From the NCBI RefSeq assembly GCF_030323265.1, contig NZ_CP104992.1, forward strand, positions 1,835,501-1,899,500: DNA of 64,000 nucleotides, written 5' to 3'. Both the position numbers and the translations under genes were made by a program. Under the pieces are notes generated by a model. It ran no database searches. It saw only the letters and a program-made list of their open reading frames with translations, and was not told the origin of the DNA. The stretch comes from Terrirhizobium terrae (GTDB taxonomy: Bacteria > Pseudomonadota > Alphaproteobacteria > Rhizobiales > Rhizobiaceae). Shown one piece after another: positions 1 through 9,240 of this stretch. Numbering within the stretch: position 1 is the stretch's first letter; every line of letters begins with the position of its first letter.

Positions 1-153
1 GCTGGTTTCGCGCCGCTGGTTGCCCTGGGTCTCGCCAGCAATTTCGGCATCATCTTCATCGGCGGTTATCTGATTTCGGGCGCGATCTGTACGATCCTTG
101 CTCTGGTTCTGAGCCGCACGATCGACACGGTGGAAGTGCCGGCAAAGCGCTAG
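1..153 (+). CDS. C-terminal end of a membrane transporter, probably MFS (partial)
   Basis: The reading frame is open from the first base of the window to a TAG at 151-153, giving the last 50 residues of a protein that starts outside. The fragment is strongly hydrophobic: two membrane segments (GLASNFGIIFIGGYLI and GAICTILALVL) are followed by a short polar tail ending in PAKR. This is how many major facilitator carriers end, but no diagnostic motif lies in the piece, so the family is an inference. A GC-rich hairpin follows directly, consistent with the end of a transcription unit. Confidence 0.5.
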   Translation, partial: AGFAPLVALGLASNFGIIFIGGYLISGAICTILALVLSRTIDTVEVPAKR

Positions 154-165
154 GCAAGCTTCTTT

Positions 166-195
166 GCGGGGCGGTCACGACTGCCCCGCGATTTG
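166..195 (+). terminator. Rho-independent-type terminator after the transporter
   Basis: The arms GCGGGGC (166-172) and GCCCCGC (183-189) form a perfect 7-bp stem with a 10-nt loop, followed by a T-rich stretch (atttgtaattt). It lies 12 bp after the stop codon at 153. The remaining sequence up to 453 holds only a doubtful 44-codon frame and the leader of the secretion operon. Confidence 0.6.
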
Positions 196-241
196 TAATT
201 TGTAATTATATTCCTTGCAGGATCGACCAAAAAGCCGTTCT

Positions 242-376
242 ATGGCCGCGATGAAGCATGCTTTCTTGCATGCCGATTTCAATGCGAATGTCTTTCAGAG
301 GCTGCCGGCCGATGCCGTTCTCGCCTCGAAACCGGATGGTGCGGCCATCTTCACGAAGGATTTGGGTTTCATGTGA
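242..376 (+). CDS. Possible small protein of 44 aa upstream of the type I secretion genes (unknown)
   Basis: An ATG-TGA frame of 44 codons lies between the transporter terminator and the secretion ABC gene, reading MAAMKHAFLHADFNANVFQR at its start and ending TKDLGFM. A weak purine-rich site (gcagga) lies 13 bp upstream. I recognise no family, and it has none of the glycine-rich calcium-binding repeats of type I substrates. It could be a real leader peptide or small protein, the degraded tail of a former secreted substrate, or chance. The only supports are its position in the operon leader and plausible codon use. Confidence 0.25.
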   Translation: MAAMKHAFLHADFNANVFQRLPADAVLASKPDGAAIFTKDLGFM

Positions 377-453
377 GCCCAGGGAGAGGTTCGGAGCGAT
401 TCCGTGCCTTCACTCTGCTCACCTTGTTTAAACACCTGTTCGAGAGTTGATGA

Positions 454-2229
454 ATGGGCGATACCGGCGTGAGTTCTGCCGAGCATCCGCAAAGAGATCT
501 TGCGCAGGATGCCATGAAGCGTAGTCGTGCGGGATTTCTCTCCGTCGGGCTGGCGAGTGCCCTGATCAATCTTCTCTACCTGACCAGCTCCTTCTTCATG
601 CTGCAGATATATGACCGGATCATTCCGAGCCGCAGCATCCCGTCGCTCGTCGCGCTGAGCCTCCTGGCGCTCATGCTCTATCTCTTTCAAGGGGCGTTCG
701 AGTTTGCGCGCAGCCGCATGCTGGCCCGCATATCCGGAATATTCGACGAGGTGATGAGCAAGCGCGTGTTCAAGGCGGTTCTCAAGGCCCCGCTCAGGTC
801 CAGCGGAACAACGGATGGCCTGGCGATGATGCGGGACTTCGATCAGGTCCGCACGTTTCTCTCAAGTCCCGGCCCGGCCGCCTTTTTCGATCTGCCCTGG
901 CTCCCGCTCTACATCGCGATCTGCTTCCTCATCCATCCCGTCATCGGTCTTATCGCGGTCGGTGGCGCTCTGATCCTTGTCCTCCTGACCTATCTGACGA
1001 ACCGCAGCACCAGGAATACGACACGGCAGATCTATGAGATCGGCAATGAACGCCACGATCGCCTCAACGCGGCCTATCGCAATGCCGAGGTTGTCGAGGC
1101 GATGGGCATGGGAGACGACCTCGCCCGCTCATGGTCGGAGGTCAATGACACGTATCGTACCGCCTATCGCGCCAATTCCGACACCGCGAGCGGCTATTCG
1201 ACCGTCTCGAAGATCTTCCGCATAGCTCTTCAGTCGGGCGTGCTCGCGGCCGGCGCGGTGCTCGTCATCGAGAACCAGGCCACCGGCGGCATCATTATCG
1301 CGGCATCCATTCTGATATCGCGCGCATTGGCCCCCGTCGAACAGGCAATCGCCAACTGGCGCGGCTTCGTCTCGACGCGCCAATCCTGGGGGCGCCTCAA
1401 GCAGGCCCTGGATAGCTTGAAAGAGGCGCCGGCATCGCTGGCTCTGCCCGCACCGAAAGAGCGGCTTGCGGTCGATTCTGTGGCGAGCGGTCCTCCCGGC
1501 AGGCAGGAAATAATCATCTCCAATGTCAGCTTCACCGCGCAATCCGGTAGTGCCGTCGGCGTCGTGGGCCCGAGCGCGTCCGGAAAATCCTCGCTGGCGA
1601 GAGCGTTGAGCGGCATCTGGCCGATCCATCGCGGCTCGGTGCGCATGGATGGCGCAACGCTCGACCAGTGGAGCGACGCCGAGCGCGGCAGCCACGTCGG
1701 CTATCTGCCCCAGGATATCGAGCTGTTTTCCGGCTCGGTCGCGCAGAACATCGCGCGCTTCAGGGCGGACGCCAATGCCGAGACGATCATAGAGGCCGCT
1801 CGTGATGCCGGCGTCCACGAGCTGATCCTGAAGTTGCCGAACGGTTACGAGACGGAAATCGGGCCGGGCGGCTCGATGCTCTCGGCGGGCCAGCGGCAGC
1901 GTATCGCGCTGGCCCGGGCGCTCTACGGCAATCCTTTCCTGGTCATCCTCGATGAACCGAATTCCAATCTCGACGCCGAAGGGGAAGTGGCGCTCAGCGA
2001 GGCGATCATCAGCGTGCGCAAACGCGGCGGGATCGCGATTGTCGTGGCCCATCGCCCGAGCGCGCTGGCGAGTGTCGATCTGATCATGATGATGACCGAA
2101 GGCCGCATGGCCGCCTTCGGCCCGAGAGACGAGATCCTGCCGAGGATCATTCGCCGGGATGCGCCGACAGCGCCGGCGGCCGAGCCGCGTTCCGCCCCTC
2201 TCAAGGTGGTCCGCGAGAAGAAGGAGTAG
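454..2229 (+). CDS. Type I secretion system ABC permease/ATPase, PrtD type
   Basis: This 591-residue protein fuses a membrane domain to a nucleotide-binding domain and would be the inner-membrane motor exporting an unfolded protein through a type I channel. Hydrophobic segments lie near residues 27-50, 62-80 and 150-182, with two more near 255-290. The ATPase half shows Walker A GPSASGKSS (372-380), signature LSAGQRQR (476-483), Walker B LVILDEP (496-502) and the switch histidine in AHRPS (533). There is no N-terminal C39-like domain, which matches the PrtD/AprD subfamily. The HlyD-type adaptor begins 3 bp after the stop, so the two are co-transcribed. No outer-membrane TolC gene and no RTX substrate is present in the window. 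Confidence 0.93.
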   Translation: MGDTGVSSAEHPQRDLAQDAMKRSRAGFLSVGLASALINLLYLTSSFFMLQIYDRIIPSRSIPSLVALSLLALMLYLFQGAFEFARSRMLARISGIFDEVMSKRVFKAVLKAPLRSSGTTDGLAMMRDFDQVRTFLSSPGPAAFFDLPWLPLYIAICFLIHPVIGLIAVGGALILVLLTYLTNRSTRNTTRQIYEIGNERHDRLNAAYRNAEVVEAMGMGDDLARSWSEVNDTYRTAYRANSDTASGYSTVSKIFRIALQSGVLAAGAVLVIENQATGGIIIAASILISRALAPVEQAIANWRGFVSTRQSWGRLKQALDSLKEAPASLALPAPKERLAVDSVASGPPGRQEIIISNVSFTAQSGSAVGVVGPSASGKSSLARALSGIWPIHRGSVRMDGATLDQWSDAERGSHVGYLPQDIELFSGSVAQNIARFRADANAETIIEAARDAGVHELILKLPNGYETEIGPGGSMLSAGQRQRIALARALYGNPFLVILDEPNSNLDAEGEVALSEAIISVRKRGGIAIVVAHRPSALASVDLIMMMTEGRMAAFGPRDEILPRIIRRDAPTAPAAEPRSAPLKVVREKKE

Positions 2230-2232
2230 ATC

Positions 2233-3534
2233 ATGACGGCCCTGCCATCTGAACGATCCTTGCGCCGTCATATGCTCTTCGTAGGCGTGCTTGGCGCCTG
2301 CCTCGTCGGCGGGGTCGGCGGCTGGGCTGCGACCACCACGCTCTCCAATGCCGTGGTCGGTGAGGGGACCGTCATCATCGACGAGAACGTCAAGAAGATA
2401 CAGCATCTGACCGGCGGCATCGTTTCCGAACTGAATGTTAGGGAAGGATCGCATGTAAAAGCGGGCGATGTCCTGCTTCGGCTGGATGGCACCATGATGC
2501 GCGCCAACCTCGCCATCGTCGACAGCACGCTCGCGCAGCTTTACGCCCGTCGCGCCAGGCTTCAGGCCGAGCGGCTGGGGCGGGAGAGTTTTTCCGTCGC
2601 CGATCTCGCCGATAGCGGCATCGATGTCGAGGCGAACCGCAAGCTTGTCGATGGCGAGATCCATTTCTTCACGACCCGAAAATCCTCGATCGCCGGCATG
2701 AAGAAGCAACTGGAGGAGCGCAAGAGCCAGCTCATCGAGGAGATTGCCGGCAACACGCTGCAAATCCAGGCGACCGACGAGGCGATCAAGCTGATCGACG
2801 AGGAGTTTCGGTCGATCAACTCGCTCTACCAGCAGCAATTGACCACAATGCAGCGTGTCAACGCCTTGAAGCGCCAAAGGGTGGAACTTGACGGCAATCG
2901 CGGCGAGCGCATGTCCGCCCGTGCCCAGGCCGAAGGACGGATCAACGAGATCAACCTCCAGATCCTGCAGCTCGACGAGGATCGCCGTAACGAGAATGCC
3001 AAGGACCTGACCGATGTCGAAGCGCGTATCGCCGAAATGGCGGAACGCCGCATCGCCGCACTCGACCAGTTGAGCCGACTTGATCTACGTGCCCCGATGG
3101 ATGGCCGCATCTACCAGCTTGCGGTTCACACCGTCGGTGGCGTGGCCGATGCCCGCGAACCGCTGATGCTGCTTGCGCCTGATTCACGGGATCTGACGGT
3201 GGAAGCGAAGATCGCCACTCGCAATATCGACCAGGTGCAGCCGGGCCAGTCGGTGGACATCCGTTTCAGCGCCTTCGATCAGCGCACGACGCCGGAAGTC
3301 ACGGGCGAGGTCGTATCCATGTCACCTGATATTGTCGCCGACGAGCGCACCGGCGTCAGCTATTATCCGGTTCGGATCAAGCCGGATGCCGACAGCTTTT
3401 CGAAGCTCGGCAACCTGGCGCTCTATCCGGGCATGCCGGCGGATGTCTTCATCAGGGTCGCCGACCGCTCGGCGATCTCCTATTTCGTCAAGCCCTTCAC
3501 TGACCAACTGGCCCAGACGTTCCGCGAGGAATGA
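2233..3534 (+). CDS. Type I secretion periplasmic adaptor, HlyD/PrtE family
   Basis: This 433-residue protein links the inner-membrane ABC exporter to an outer-membrane TolC channel. One N-terminal membrane anchor (about residues 16-36) is followed by a lipoyl-like half (VVGEGTVIIDENVKKIQHL...GGIVSELNVREGSHVKAGDVL), a long charged coiled-coil region (about 95-275), and the second lipoyl half and beta-barrel (RAPMDGRIYQLAVHTVGGV onward). The order and length are those of HlyD/PrtE adaptors. It starts 3 bp after the ABC gene with a GGAG ribosome site inside that gene's end. The next gene is on the opposite strand and ends 7 bp away, so the two units converge. Confidence 0.92.
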   Translation: MTALPSERSLRRHMLFVGVLGACLVGGVGGWAATTTLSNAVVGEGTVIIDENVKKIQHLTGGIVSELNVREGSHVKAGDVLLRLDGTMMRANLAIVDSTLAQLYARRARLQAERLGRESFSVADLADSGIDVEANRKLVDGEIHFFTTRKSSIAGMKKQLEERKSQLIEEIAGNTLQIQATDEAIKLIDEEFRSINSLYQQQLTTMQRVNALKRQRVELDGNRGERMSARAQAEGRINEINLQILQLDEDRRNENAKDLTDVEARIAEMAERRIAALDQLSRLDLRAPMDGRIYQLAVHTVGGVADAREPLMLLAPDSRDLTVEAKIATRNIDQVQPGQSVDIRFSAFDQRTTPEVTGEVVSMSPDIVADERTGVSYYPVRIKPDADSFSKLGNLALYPGMPADVFIRVADRSAISYFVKPFTDQLAQTFREE

Positions 3535-3541
3535 GACCGCG

Positions 3542-4261
3542 TCAGTGGGAGCCGAACGCTTCCTTGAGATCGCGTTCCGCCCTCTCGATCGCACTGGCAT
3601 TCAGCACCCGGCGGGACAGCGCAACGGCGACCGCGCGGGTGCGCAGGTTGAACCAGCCCTCGTTGCCATGGCCTGACGTTTCGTAAATGCCTAGCTTCTC
3701 ATAGAGCTGCTGCAGCCGGTTCTGCACGCTGCGCAAGGACAAATGCTTGCGCTGCGCAATCGCCTTGTCGGTAAGGCCCAGCGCCACGTCGACGAGGATC
3801 TCGTATTCGACATCCGACAAGCCCAGAGAATTGCCGAGGCTCTTCTGCTGGATCCCGCGCACCTCGCGGTCGATGACGCATTGGGATAAGATGAAGACGC
3901 TGCGTAGCGCGAGCTTCAGCCGCTCCTCGGAAGCGGATTTCAGCACATAGCCATAGGTCGCGCCCTCGGGCACGATCCGCGCCACGCCGCGCACATAGGC
4001 CTCGTCGGAATAGTTCGACCAGAACAGGATTTTTGTATCCGGCCGCTCGCGCCAGATGGTGCGCGCCGCCTCGATGCCGTTGCGCTCATGCATCTGCAGG
4101 TCCATGACGACATTTTCGATACGCGCCGAACGCGCCTGCACCTCGCCGCTTGCGCCATTCTCCGCCTCGATCACATGGCCGCATTCCGGCAGCGCGGCAC
4201 GCACCGCCTCCTGCAGGAAAGAGCGGTGAAGCGCGTCATCCTCGACTATCAGGACGTCCAT
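3542..4261 (-). CDS. LuxR/NarL-type response regulator
   Basis: This 239-residue two-component regulator has a receiver domain at residues 1-122: the acidic cluster E7-D8-D9, the phospho-acceptor D54 in VVMDLQM, and the conserved lysine K107 in YVLKSAS. A LuxR-type helix-turn-helix covers about 165-225 (LSDVEYEILVDVALGLTDKAIAQ then SLRSVQNRLQQLYEKL). It overlaps the 3' end of the histidine kinase gene by 13 bp, so the pair is translationally coupled. By position it should control the divergent sugar ABC operon starting at 5746, and direct repeats in the intergenic region are candidate binding sites. The start was chosen because the conserved receiver strand begins at MDVLIVEDD. Confidence 0.9.
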   Translation of the reverse strand: MDVLIVEDDALHRSFLQEAVRAALPECGHVIEAENGASGEVQARSARIENVVMDLQMHERNGIEAARTIWRERPDTKILFWSNYSDEAYVRGVARIVPEGATYGYVLKSASEERLKLALRSVFILSQCVIDREVRGIQQKSLGNSLGLSDVEYEILVDVALGLTDKAIAQRKHLSLRSVQNRLQQLYEKLGIYETSGHGNEGWFNLRTRAVAVALSRRVLNASAIERAERDLKEAFGSH

Positions 4262-5502
4262 TCCATCGCCTCCGCAGGCTTGAGATGTTCAATCGGTAAT
4301 ACGACGCGGACCCGCGTCCCGACGCTTCCGGGGGATGGTCGCCCGATCTCGAAACGGGCCGAAATCAGCCGGGCGCGGGTCTTCATGTTATCGATGCCAT
4401 GTCCCGACCAGCCGCCATTTCCACCATCGATACCCCGGCCATCGTCTTCAACTTCGATGGAAAGGGCATCGCCGGCCTGCCCGAGCCGAACCGCTATTCT
4501 CTCCGATTGCCCGTGGCGAATGGCGTTGTTGATCGCTTCCTGGGCGATCCGGAACAACGCGACGGAGACCGTCGGATCGAGGTTGCCAAGTGCACCATCG
4601 CTTTCGTCGGTCATCTGCCAGTCGATCGCCTGGCCGCTTTCGCGCACCGATCGCTCCAGATGCGTTTCGATCGCCTCCGCCACGCCGAAAAGCTGCAGCA
4701 CCGTCGGCTTGGCTTCCTCGATGATCTGGCGAAGATCGTGCATGCATTGCTGTAGGGCGCGGCAGAAGGGCTCCAGCGCATTGCCGGAAACGGCCGGCCC
4801 GTCCCGCAGTTTTTCCATTCGGCGCGTCAGGCGTGTGAGGTCGGCCAGCGTCTGGTCGTGCAGGTCCATGCCGATCCGTTGGCGCTCCGCCTCCAGTGCC
4901 TCGGTGAGTTTGAGGGCGCCGAGGCGAAGCCCTTCCTCGCGCGCGCTCGCCTCGGTCTCGATCACGGCCGAGCGCTTGGCTTGTTCGGCGGCACGCAGCG
5001 CGAAGAAGTAAGGCGCGAGCAGGTCCGCCACCGCCCGGGCATTTTCAACATCCTCCAATGTGTAGCAGTCCAGCTCGCGGCTGGAACAGCTCAACGCGCC
5101 AATGACATTGCCTTGAACCCGGAGCGGCACATGCACGCGGCTATGCAGCGAAAGCTCGATGATCGGGCTCGAAAAGGCGCCGTCGAAGTGAAAGCGCGGA
5201 TCGGCACAGGCGTCGGCCGACAGAAGATAATCGACCTCGCCGGCAAGCAGCGTACGGATCGGGCTTCCCGTCAGAAGCGCCGGCGGGTGTTTGCTCCAGG
5301 CCGTTTCCAGTCCGCTCTCATAGGCGATATGGTATTTCCCATCGACCATCTTGATGCAGACATCCAGATGGTCGTGCGGAATGATGTGGCTGACCTCTTC
5401 GGCCACCGCCTTGATGATCGAATTGAAATCGAGCTGGCCCGCCAGCAGACGGGAGATCCCGAGATAGCGGTCGAACAGCGCGTTGCGCGCCGGGTTGAGC
5501 AT
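4249..5502 (-). CDS. GAF-domain sensor histidine kinase (NarX/DesK-like, soluble)
   Basis: This 417-residue kinase has a GAF domain (about 20-165) and no membrane segment, so it senses something in the cytoplasm. The dimerisation helix carries ERQRIGMDLHDQT with the phospho-accepting H215, the HisKA_3 type used by NarX and DesK families. The ATPase part shows the N-box (N325-N326), DDGRGID (353-359) and GHGIDNM (367-373). It is the cognate kinase of the response regulator that overlaps its 3' end. Upstream, the divergent promoter region is shared with a sugar-type ABC operon, which suggests that sugar or a metabolite of it as the cue; this is inference. Confidence 0.9.
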   Translation of the reverse strand: MLNPARNALFDRYLGISRLLAGQLDFNSIIKAVAEEVSHIIPHDHLDVCIKMVDGKYHIAYESGLETAWSKHPPALLTGSPIRTLLAGEVDYLLSADACADPRFHFDGAFSSPIIELSLHSRVHVPLRVQGNVIGALSCSSRELDCYTLEDVENARAVADLLAPYFFALRAAEQAKRSAVIETEASAREEGLRLGALKLTEALEAERQRIGMDLHDQTLADLTRLTRRMEKLRDGPAVSGNALEPFCRALQQCMHDLRQIIEEAKPTVLQLFGVAEAIETHLERSVRESGQAIDWQMTDESDGALGNLDPTVSVALFRIAQEAINNAIRHGQSERIAVRLGQAGDALSIEVEDDGRGIDGGNGGWSGHGIDNMKTRARLISARFEIGRPSPGSVGTRVRVVLPIEHLKPAEAMEWTS

Positions 5503-5561
5503 GCGAAGACCTCCTCCAAGTCCTCAAGGCTTCATCTAAGCGTTTCGTCTGCCTCGCTGTC

Positions 5562-5599
5562 CTGCGGGAACCCGCAGATCTTGCGCGGAAGCCCGCAGA
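5562..5599. promoter_or_regulatory. Candidate operator: dyad plus 21-bp-spaced direct repeat
   Basis: Within the divergent region between the kinase and the sugar-binding protein gene, CTGCGGG-aa-CCCGCAG (5562-5577) is a perfect 7-bp inverted repeat. CCCGCAGA occurs again at 5592-5599, exactly 21 bp (two helical turns) after its first copy at 5571-5578, preceded by GGAA in both cases. This is a plausible site for a dimeric LuxR-type regulator. A further 6-bp dyad CTGAGC/GCTCAG lies at 5655-5673. Confidence 0.4.
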
Positions 5600-5745
5600 A
5601 AGCGTGCTTGGATGCGCCTGTACAACATCTGAAATCTCCTCCATTCTCGATTTACTGAGCAAAAGGGGCTCAGGGCAATCATTATCTCCGGATCACCGTT
5701 GAGGAGCGGCCCGGACGATATGCAGGGAGCTTTTGGGAGGAAATC

Positions 5746-6753
5746 ATGACCATCAGGATGATGCTTGCGGCATCCGTGGCACTCGCGTGCCTTGGCGGTT
5801 CCGCGCAGGCCGATACGGCCGACAAGAAGATCGCGCTTTCCAACAATTACGCAGGCAATTCCTGGCGACAGGCGATGCTGACCAGCTGGGACAAGATCAC
5901 CAAGGAGGCGGTCTCCAAGGGCGTGGTCGCCGCTGCCGATCCGTTCACCACGGCCGAGAACCAGGCGACCGAACAGGCTGCCCAGATCCAGAACATGATC
6001 CTGCAGGGCTATGACGCGATCGTCATCAACGCCGCCTCTCCGACGGCACTGAACGGCGCGATCAAGGAGGCCTGCGACGCCGGCATCACGGTCGTCTCCT
6101 TCGACGGCATCGTCACCGAACCCTGCGCCTGGCGCATCGCGGTCGACTTCAAGGCGATGGGGGAAAGCCAGGTCGATTATCTTGCGAAGAAAATGCCGAA
6201 TGGCGGCAACCTGCTGGAAATCCGCGGCCTTGCCGGCGTCTCCGTCGATGACGAGATCCATGCCGGCATCGAGGCGGGCGTGAAGAAAAACCCGCAGTTC
6301 AAGATCGTCGGCTCGGTCAATGGTGACTGGGCGCAGGACGTCGCCCAGCGCGCCGTCGCCGGCATCCTGCCGAGCCTGCCGGAAGTGGCGGCCGTCGTCA
6401 CCCAGGGCGGTGACGGTTATGGTGCCGCCCAGGCCTTCGCCGCCGCCAAGCGCCCGACGCCCACCATCGTCATGGGCAACCGCGAGGATGAGCTCGTCTG
6501 GTGGAAACAACAGAAGGACAAGGATGGCTACGAGACCATGTCGGTCTCGATCGCCCCCGGCGTCTCGACGCTCGCCTTCTGGGTGGCCCAGCAGATCCTC
6601 GACGGCAAGGAGGTACAGAAGGACCTCGTCGTGCCGTTCCTCAGGATCGATCAGGCCAATCTGGAGCAGAACCTCGAAACCACCGAAAAGGGTGGCGTGG
6701 CGAATGTCGAATATTCGCTGGAAGACGCTCAGAAGGTGATCGCCGCCAAGTGA
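5746..6753 (+). CDS. Sugar ABC transporter substrate-binding protein
   Basis: This 335-residue periplasmic protein of the ribose-binding (Peripla_BP_4) family has a signal peptide at residues 1-22 ending SAQA. The mature part opens with [18 protein letters not shown] and has the typical [18 protein letters not shown] and VSFDG segments of this fold. It captures a carbohydrate for the ATPase and two permeases that follow. A strong GGGAGG ribosome site lies 5 bp before the ATG. The specific sugar cannot be read from sequence; the SMP-30 lactonase at the operon end hints at an aldose oxidised through a lactone. Confidence 0.9.
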   Translation: MTIRMMLAASVALACLGGSAQADTADKKIALSNNYAGNSWRQAMLTSWDKITKEAVSKGVVAAADPFTTAENQATEQAAQIQNMILQGYDAIVINAASPTALNGAIKEACDAGITVVSFDGIVTEPCAWRIAVDFKAMGESQVDYLAKKMPNGGNLLEIRGLAGVSVDDEIHAGIEAGVKKNPQFKIVGSVNGDWAQDVAQRAVAGILPSLPEVAAVVTQGGDGYGAAQAFAAAKRPTPTIVMGNREDELVWWKQQKDKDGYETMSVSIAPGVSTLAFWVAQQILDGKEVQKDLVVPFLRIDQANLEQNLETTEKGGVANVEYSLEDAQKVIAAK

Positions 6754-6841
6754 CGGCGCCTCCCGAGTGCCGGAACGCAGAGACCCAACCCCTGCGTTCC
6801 GGCATGTTTTTCAGCTCACCATTCAACTCGACAGCGATTGC

Positions 6842-8302
6842 ATGACCGAAACCTTGAAGCGACAAAAGGTGGTAGCCGCGCGCGGCATCCGGGTGACCTT
6901 CGGTGCCGTCAAGGCGCTGGATGGCGCCGATCTCGTCATCCATGCCGGCGAATGCGTCGGGCTGGTCGGCCATAACGGCGCCGGCAAATCCACCATCGTC
7001 AACGTCATCAATGGCGGGCTGACCCCGCATGACGGGTCGCTCACCTATTGCGACAGCGAAGGCCATGGCATTTCGGCCGCCCGCGCCAGCGGCGTGCGCT
7101 GCGTTTTTCAGGAACTGTCGCTCTGCCCCAATCTGACGGTTGGTGAGAACGCCCGCATCATGCATGCGGAACTGAAGGGGTGGAACTGGCGCAGCCGCGC
7201 GCTGAAACTGGTGGAAGCCCAGCTCAAGGCGATCTTTCCCGGCCATGCGATCGACTGCGATTCAAGCGTCGATGACCTCTCCATCGCCGAGCGTCAGATG
7301 GTCGAGATCGCCATCAGCTTCGCCGGCATCGAGGCCCGGCCGAAGCTCGTAATTCTCGACGAGCCGACCTCGTCGCTCGATGCCGGCCTTGCGGCGCAGC
7401 TCATGGCCTATATCCGCAAGTTTGTCGGGGAGGGCGGCTCGGTCCTGCTGATCTCGCACATTCTCGGCGAAATCCTCTCCACCTCCGACCGCATCGTGGT
7501 GATGAAGGACGGCCGGGTGGTGGCCGATCGCGGTGCCACGGACTTCACCACCCGCAGCCTTGTCGAAGCGATGGGCAATGTCGTGCGCGAACAGGAGTTT
7601 TCGCGCGCCTCGACTGTAGGGATCGGCCAGCCGGTTCTCTCCATGCCGCCCCGCCGTGGCCACGGCTTAGCCTTCGAGGCCTTTCGCGGCGAGATGATCG
7701 GCCTTGCCGGCCTCGGCGGCCATGGTCAGACCGAAGCGCTGCTCGACCTCTATCTCGATCGCAACAGCAACTGGTGGCCGACAAGAAAACGCGAGATCGC
7801 CTTCGTTGCCGGTGACCGCAGCCTCAACGGCACGTTTCCGCTCTGGAGCATCCTGAAAAACCTCTCCATCGCCTCGCTCGGTCAGCTGTCGACAAACCGC
7901 ATGGTCGATAGGGCGCGGGAGGAGACGCTCGGCCAAAGCTGGAAACAGCGCATCGAGATCCGCACGCCCGACATGGACAACCGCATCCTGTCGCTCTCCG
8001 GCGGCAACCAGCAGAAGGTACTTTTCGCCCGTGCGCTGGCGACCACCGCCGGCACGGTTCTGATGGACGACCCGATGCGTGGCGTCGATATCGGCACCAA
8101 GCAGGAGGTTTATGAAATCCTCCGCTCGGAGGCGGCCAATGGCCGGACCTTTGTCTGGTACTCGACCGAAATGGACGAGATCCGCCTCTGCGACCGGGTC
8201 TATGTCTTTCGCGAAGGTGCGATCGTCGCCGAACTTAAAGGCGAGGAGATCAGCGAGAAGAATGTGCTCGCCGCATCCTTCAGCGAAGGGGAGGCGGCAT
8301 GA
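6842..8302 (+). CDS. Sugar ABC transporter ATP-binding protein (RbsA/MglA type, two domains)
   Basis: This protein of 486 residues has tandem nucleotide-binding domains. The first has Walker A GHNGAGKS (43-50) and Walker [11 protein letters not shown]; its signature is atypical ([11 protein letters not shown]). The second has no canonical Walker A ([12 protein letters not shown]), as usual in this family, a good signature LSGGNQQKV, and DDP in place of DEP at Walker B, so its catalytic glutamate is an aspartate. Only the first site probably hydrolyses ATP. ATG 6842 was preferred over an upstream in-frame start at 6767 because conserved sequence begins after it. The permease gene overlaps its last 4 bases. 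Confidence 0.9.
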   Translation: MTETLKRQKVVAARGIRVTFGAVKALDGADLVIHAGECVGLVGHNGAGKSTIVNVINGGLTPHDGSLTYCDSEGHGISAARASGVRCVFQELSLCPNLTVGENARIMHAELKGWNWRSRALKLVEAQLKAIFPGHAIDCDSSVDDLSIAERQMVEIAISFAGIEARPKLVILDEPTSSLDAGLAAQLMAYIRKFVGEGGSVLLISHILGEILSTSDRIVVMKDGRVVADRGATDFTTRSLVEAMGNVVREQEFSRASTVGIGQPVLSMPPRRGHGLAFEAFRGEMIGLAGLGGHGQTEALLDLYLDRNSNWWPTRKREIAFVAGDRSLNGTFPLWSILKNLSIASLGQLSTNRMVDRAREETLGQSWKQRIEIRTPDMDNRILSLSGGNQQKVLFARALATTAGTVLMDDPMRGVDIGTKQEVYEILRSEAANGRTFVWYSTEMDEIRLCDRVYVFREGAIVAELKGEEISEKNVLAASFSEGEAA

Positions 8303-9240
8303 AGCTCTCCTCCGGCGCGATCCGCCTGATCATTCCTGCAGCCTCGCTCGTCCTCCTGCTCGCCGCCGTCTTCTACATGCAGCCGCGCGCGATGAGCTAT
8401 ACGGGGCTGAACCTGCTGTTCAATCTGGCCGTCCCGATCGCGCTCGCCACCATCGCCCAGATGCTGATCATGTCGGTCAACGATCTCGATCTGTCGATGG
8501 GCACCTTCGTCAGCTTCTGCGCCTGCGTCACCGCCACCTTCCTGCAGGCGCAGCCGGCGCTGGGCATCCTCATCTTTCTCGGCGCGATCACCACCTACGC
8601 AGTAATCGGCGTCGTCATCCACCTGCGCGAACTGCCCTCGATCGTCGTCACCCTCGGCATGAGCTTTGTCTGGGGCGGGCTCGCTGTTCTCATCTTGCCG
8701 TCCCCCGGCGGTACGGCGCCCACCTGGGCGCGCTGGCTGATGACGGCCAAGCCGCCGCTCGTGCCGATGGCGATCGTCGCCAGCGTGCTGATCGCAACTG
8801 TTACCCATTACATCGTCATGCGCTCCTCCTTCGGCGTCGTCATGCGCGGCGTCGGCGGCAATGATCGTTCGGTCGAACGCGCCGGCTGGTCTGTGATCGG
8901 CATCCGCGCCGCGACCTATGCTCTGGCCGGCCTTTTCGCCGTCCTTGCCGGGATCGCGCTGGTCGGCCTCACCACCTCGGCAGATGCCAATATCGCGCTG
9001 CGCTACACGCTTCTGTCGATCGCCGGCGTCATTCTCGGCGGCGGCCAGTTCGTCGGCGGCAAGGTCTCGCCCATCGGCGCGGTCATCGGCGCGCTGACCC
9101 TGACGCTCGCCGGTTCCTTCCTGTCCTTCATGCGCATCTCGCCGGACTGGCAGATCGGCGCCCAGGGCGCTATCCTGATCGTGGTCCTTGCCCTGCGCCT
9201 CGCGCTCAACCGTCTGGAAAAGCGGGAGAAGAGCCAATGA
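8299..9240 (+). CDS. Sugar ABC transporter permease (BPD_transp_2 family), first
   Basis: This 313-residue inner-membrane protein has about nine hydrophobic segments and belongs to the ribose/galactose-type permease family. The conserved motif [12 protein letters not shown] (the ..DLS.G.. signature of RbsC/MglC-type subunits) lies near residue 58, and [20 protein letters not shown] near residue 250. It overlaps the ATPase gene by ATGA and is itself overlapped by the next permease gene, so the three are translationally coupled. It would pair with the following permease as a heterodimeric channel. Confidence 0.9.
   Translation: MKLSSGAIRLIIPAASLVLLLAAVFYMQPRAMSYTGLNLLFNLAVPIALATIAQMLIMSVNDLDLSMGTFVSFCACVTATFLQAQPALGILIFLGAITTYAVIGVVIHLRELPSIVVTLGMSFVWGGLAVLILPSPGGTAPTWARWLMTAKPPLVPMAIVASVLIATVTHYIVMRSSFGVVMRGVGGNDRSVERAGWSVIGIRAATYALAGLFAVLAGIALVGLTTSADANIALRYTLLSIAGVILGGGQFVGGKVSPIGAVIGALTLTLAGSFLSFMRISPDWQIGAQGAILIVVLALRLALNRLEKREKSQ

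Noticed and set aside
1129..2877. Long open frame of 582 codons on the minus strand opposite the type I secretion genes
   Set aside because: It is the antisense shadow of two clear genes in GC-rich DNA, has arginine- and aspartate-rich composition with no recognisable domain, and no ribosome site.
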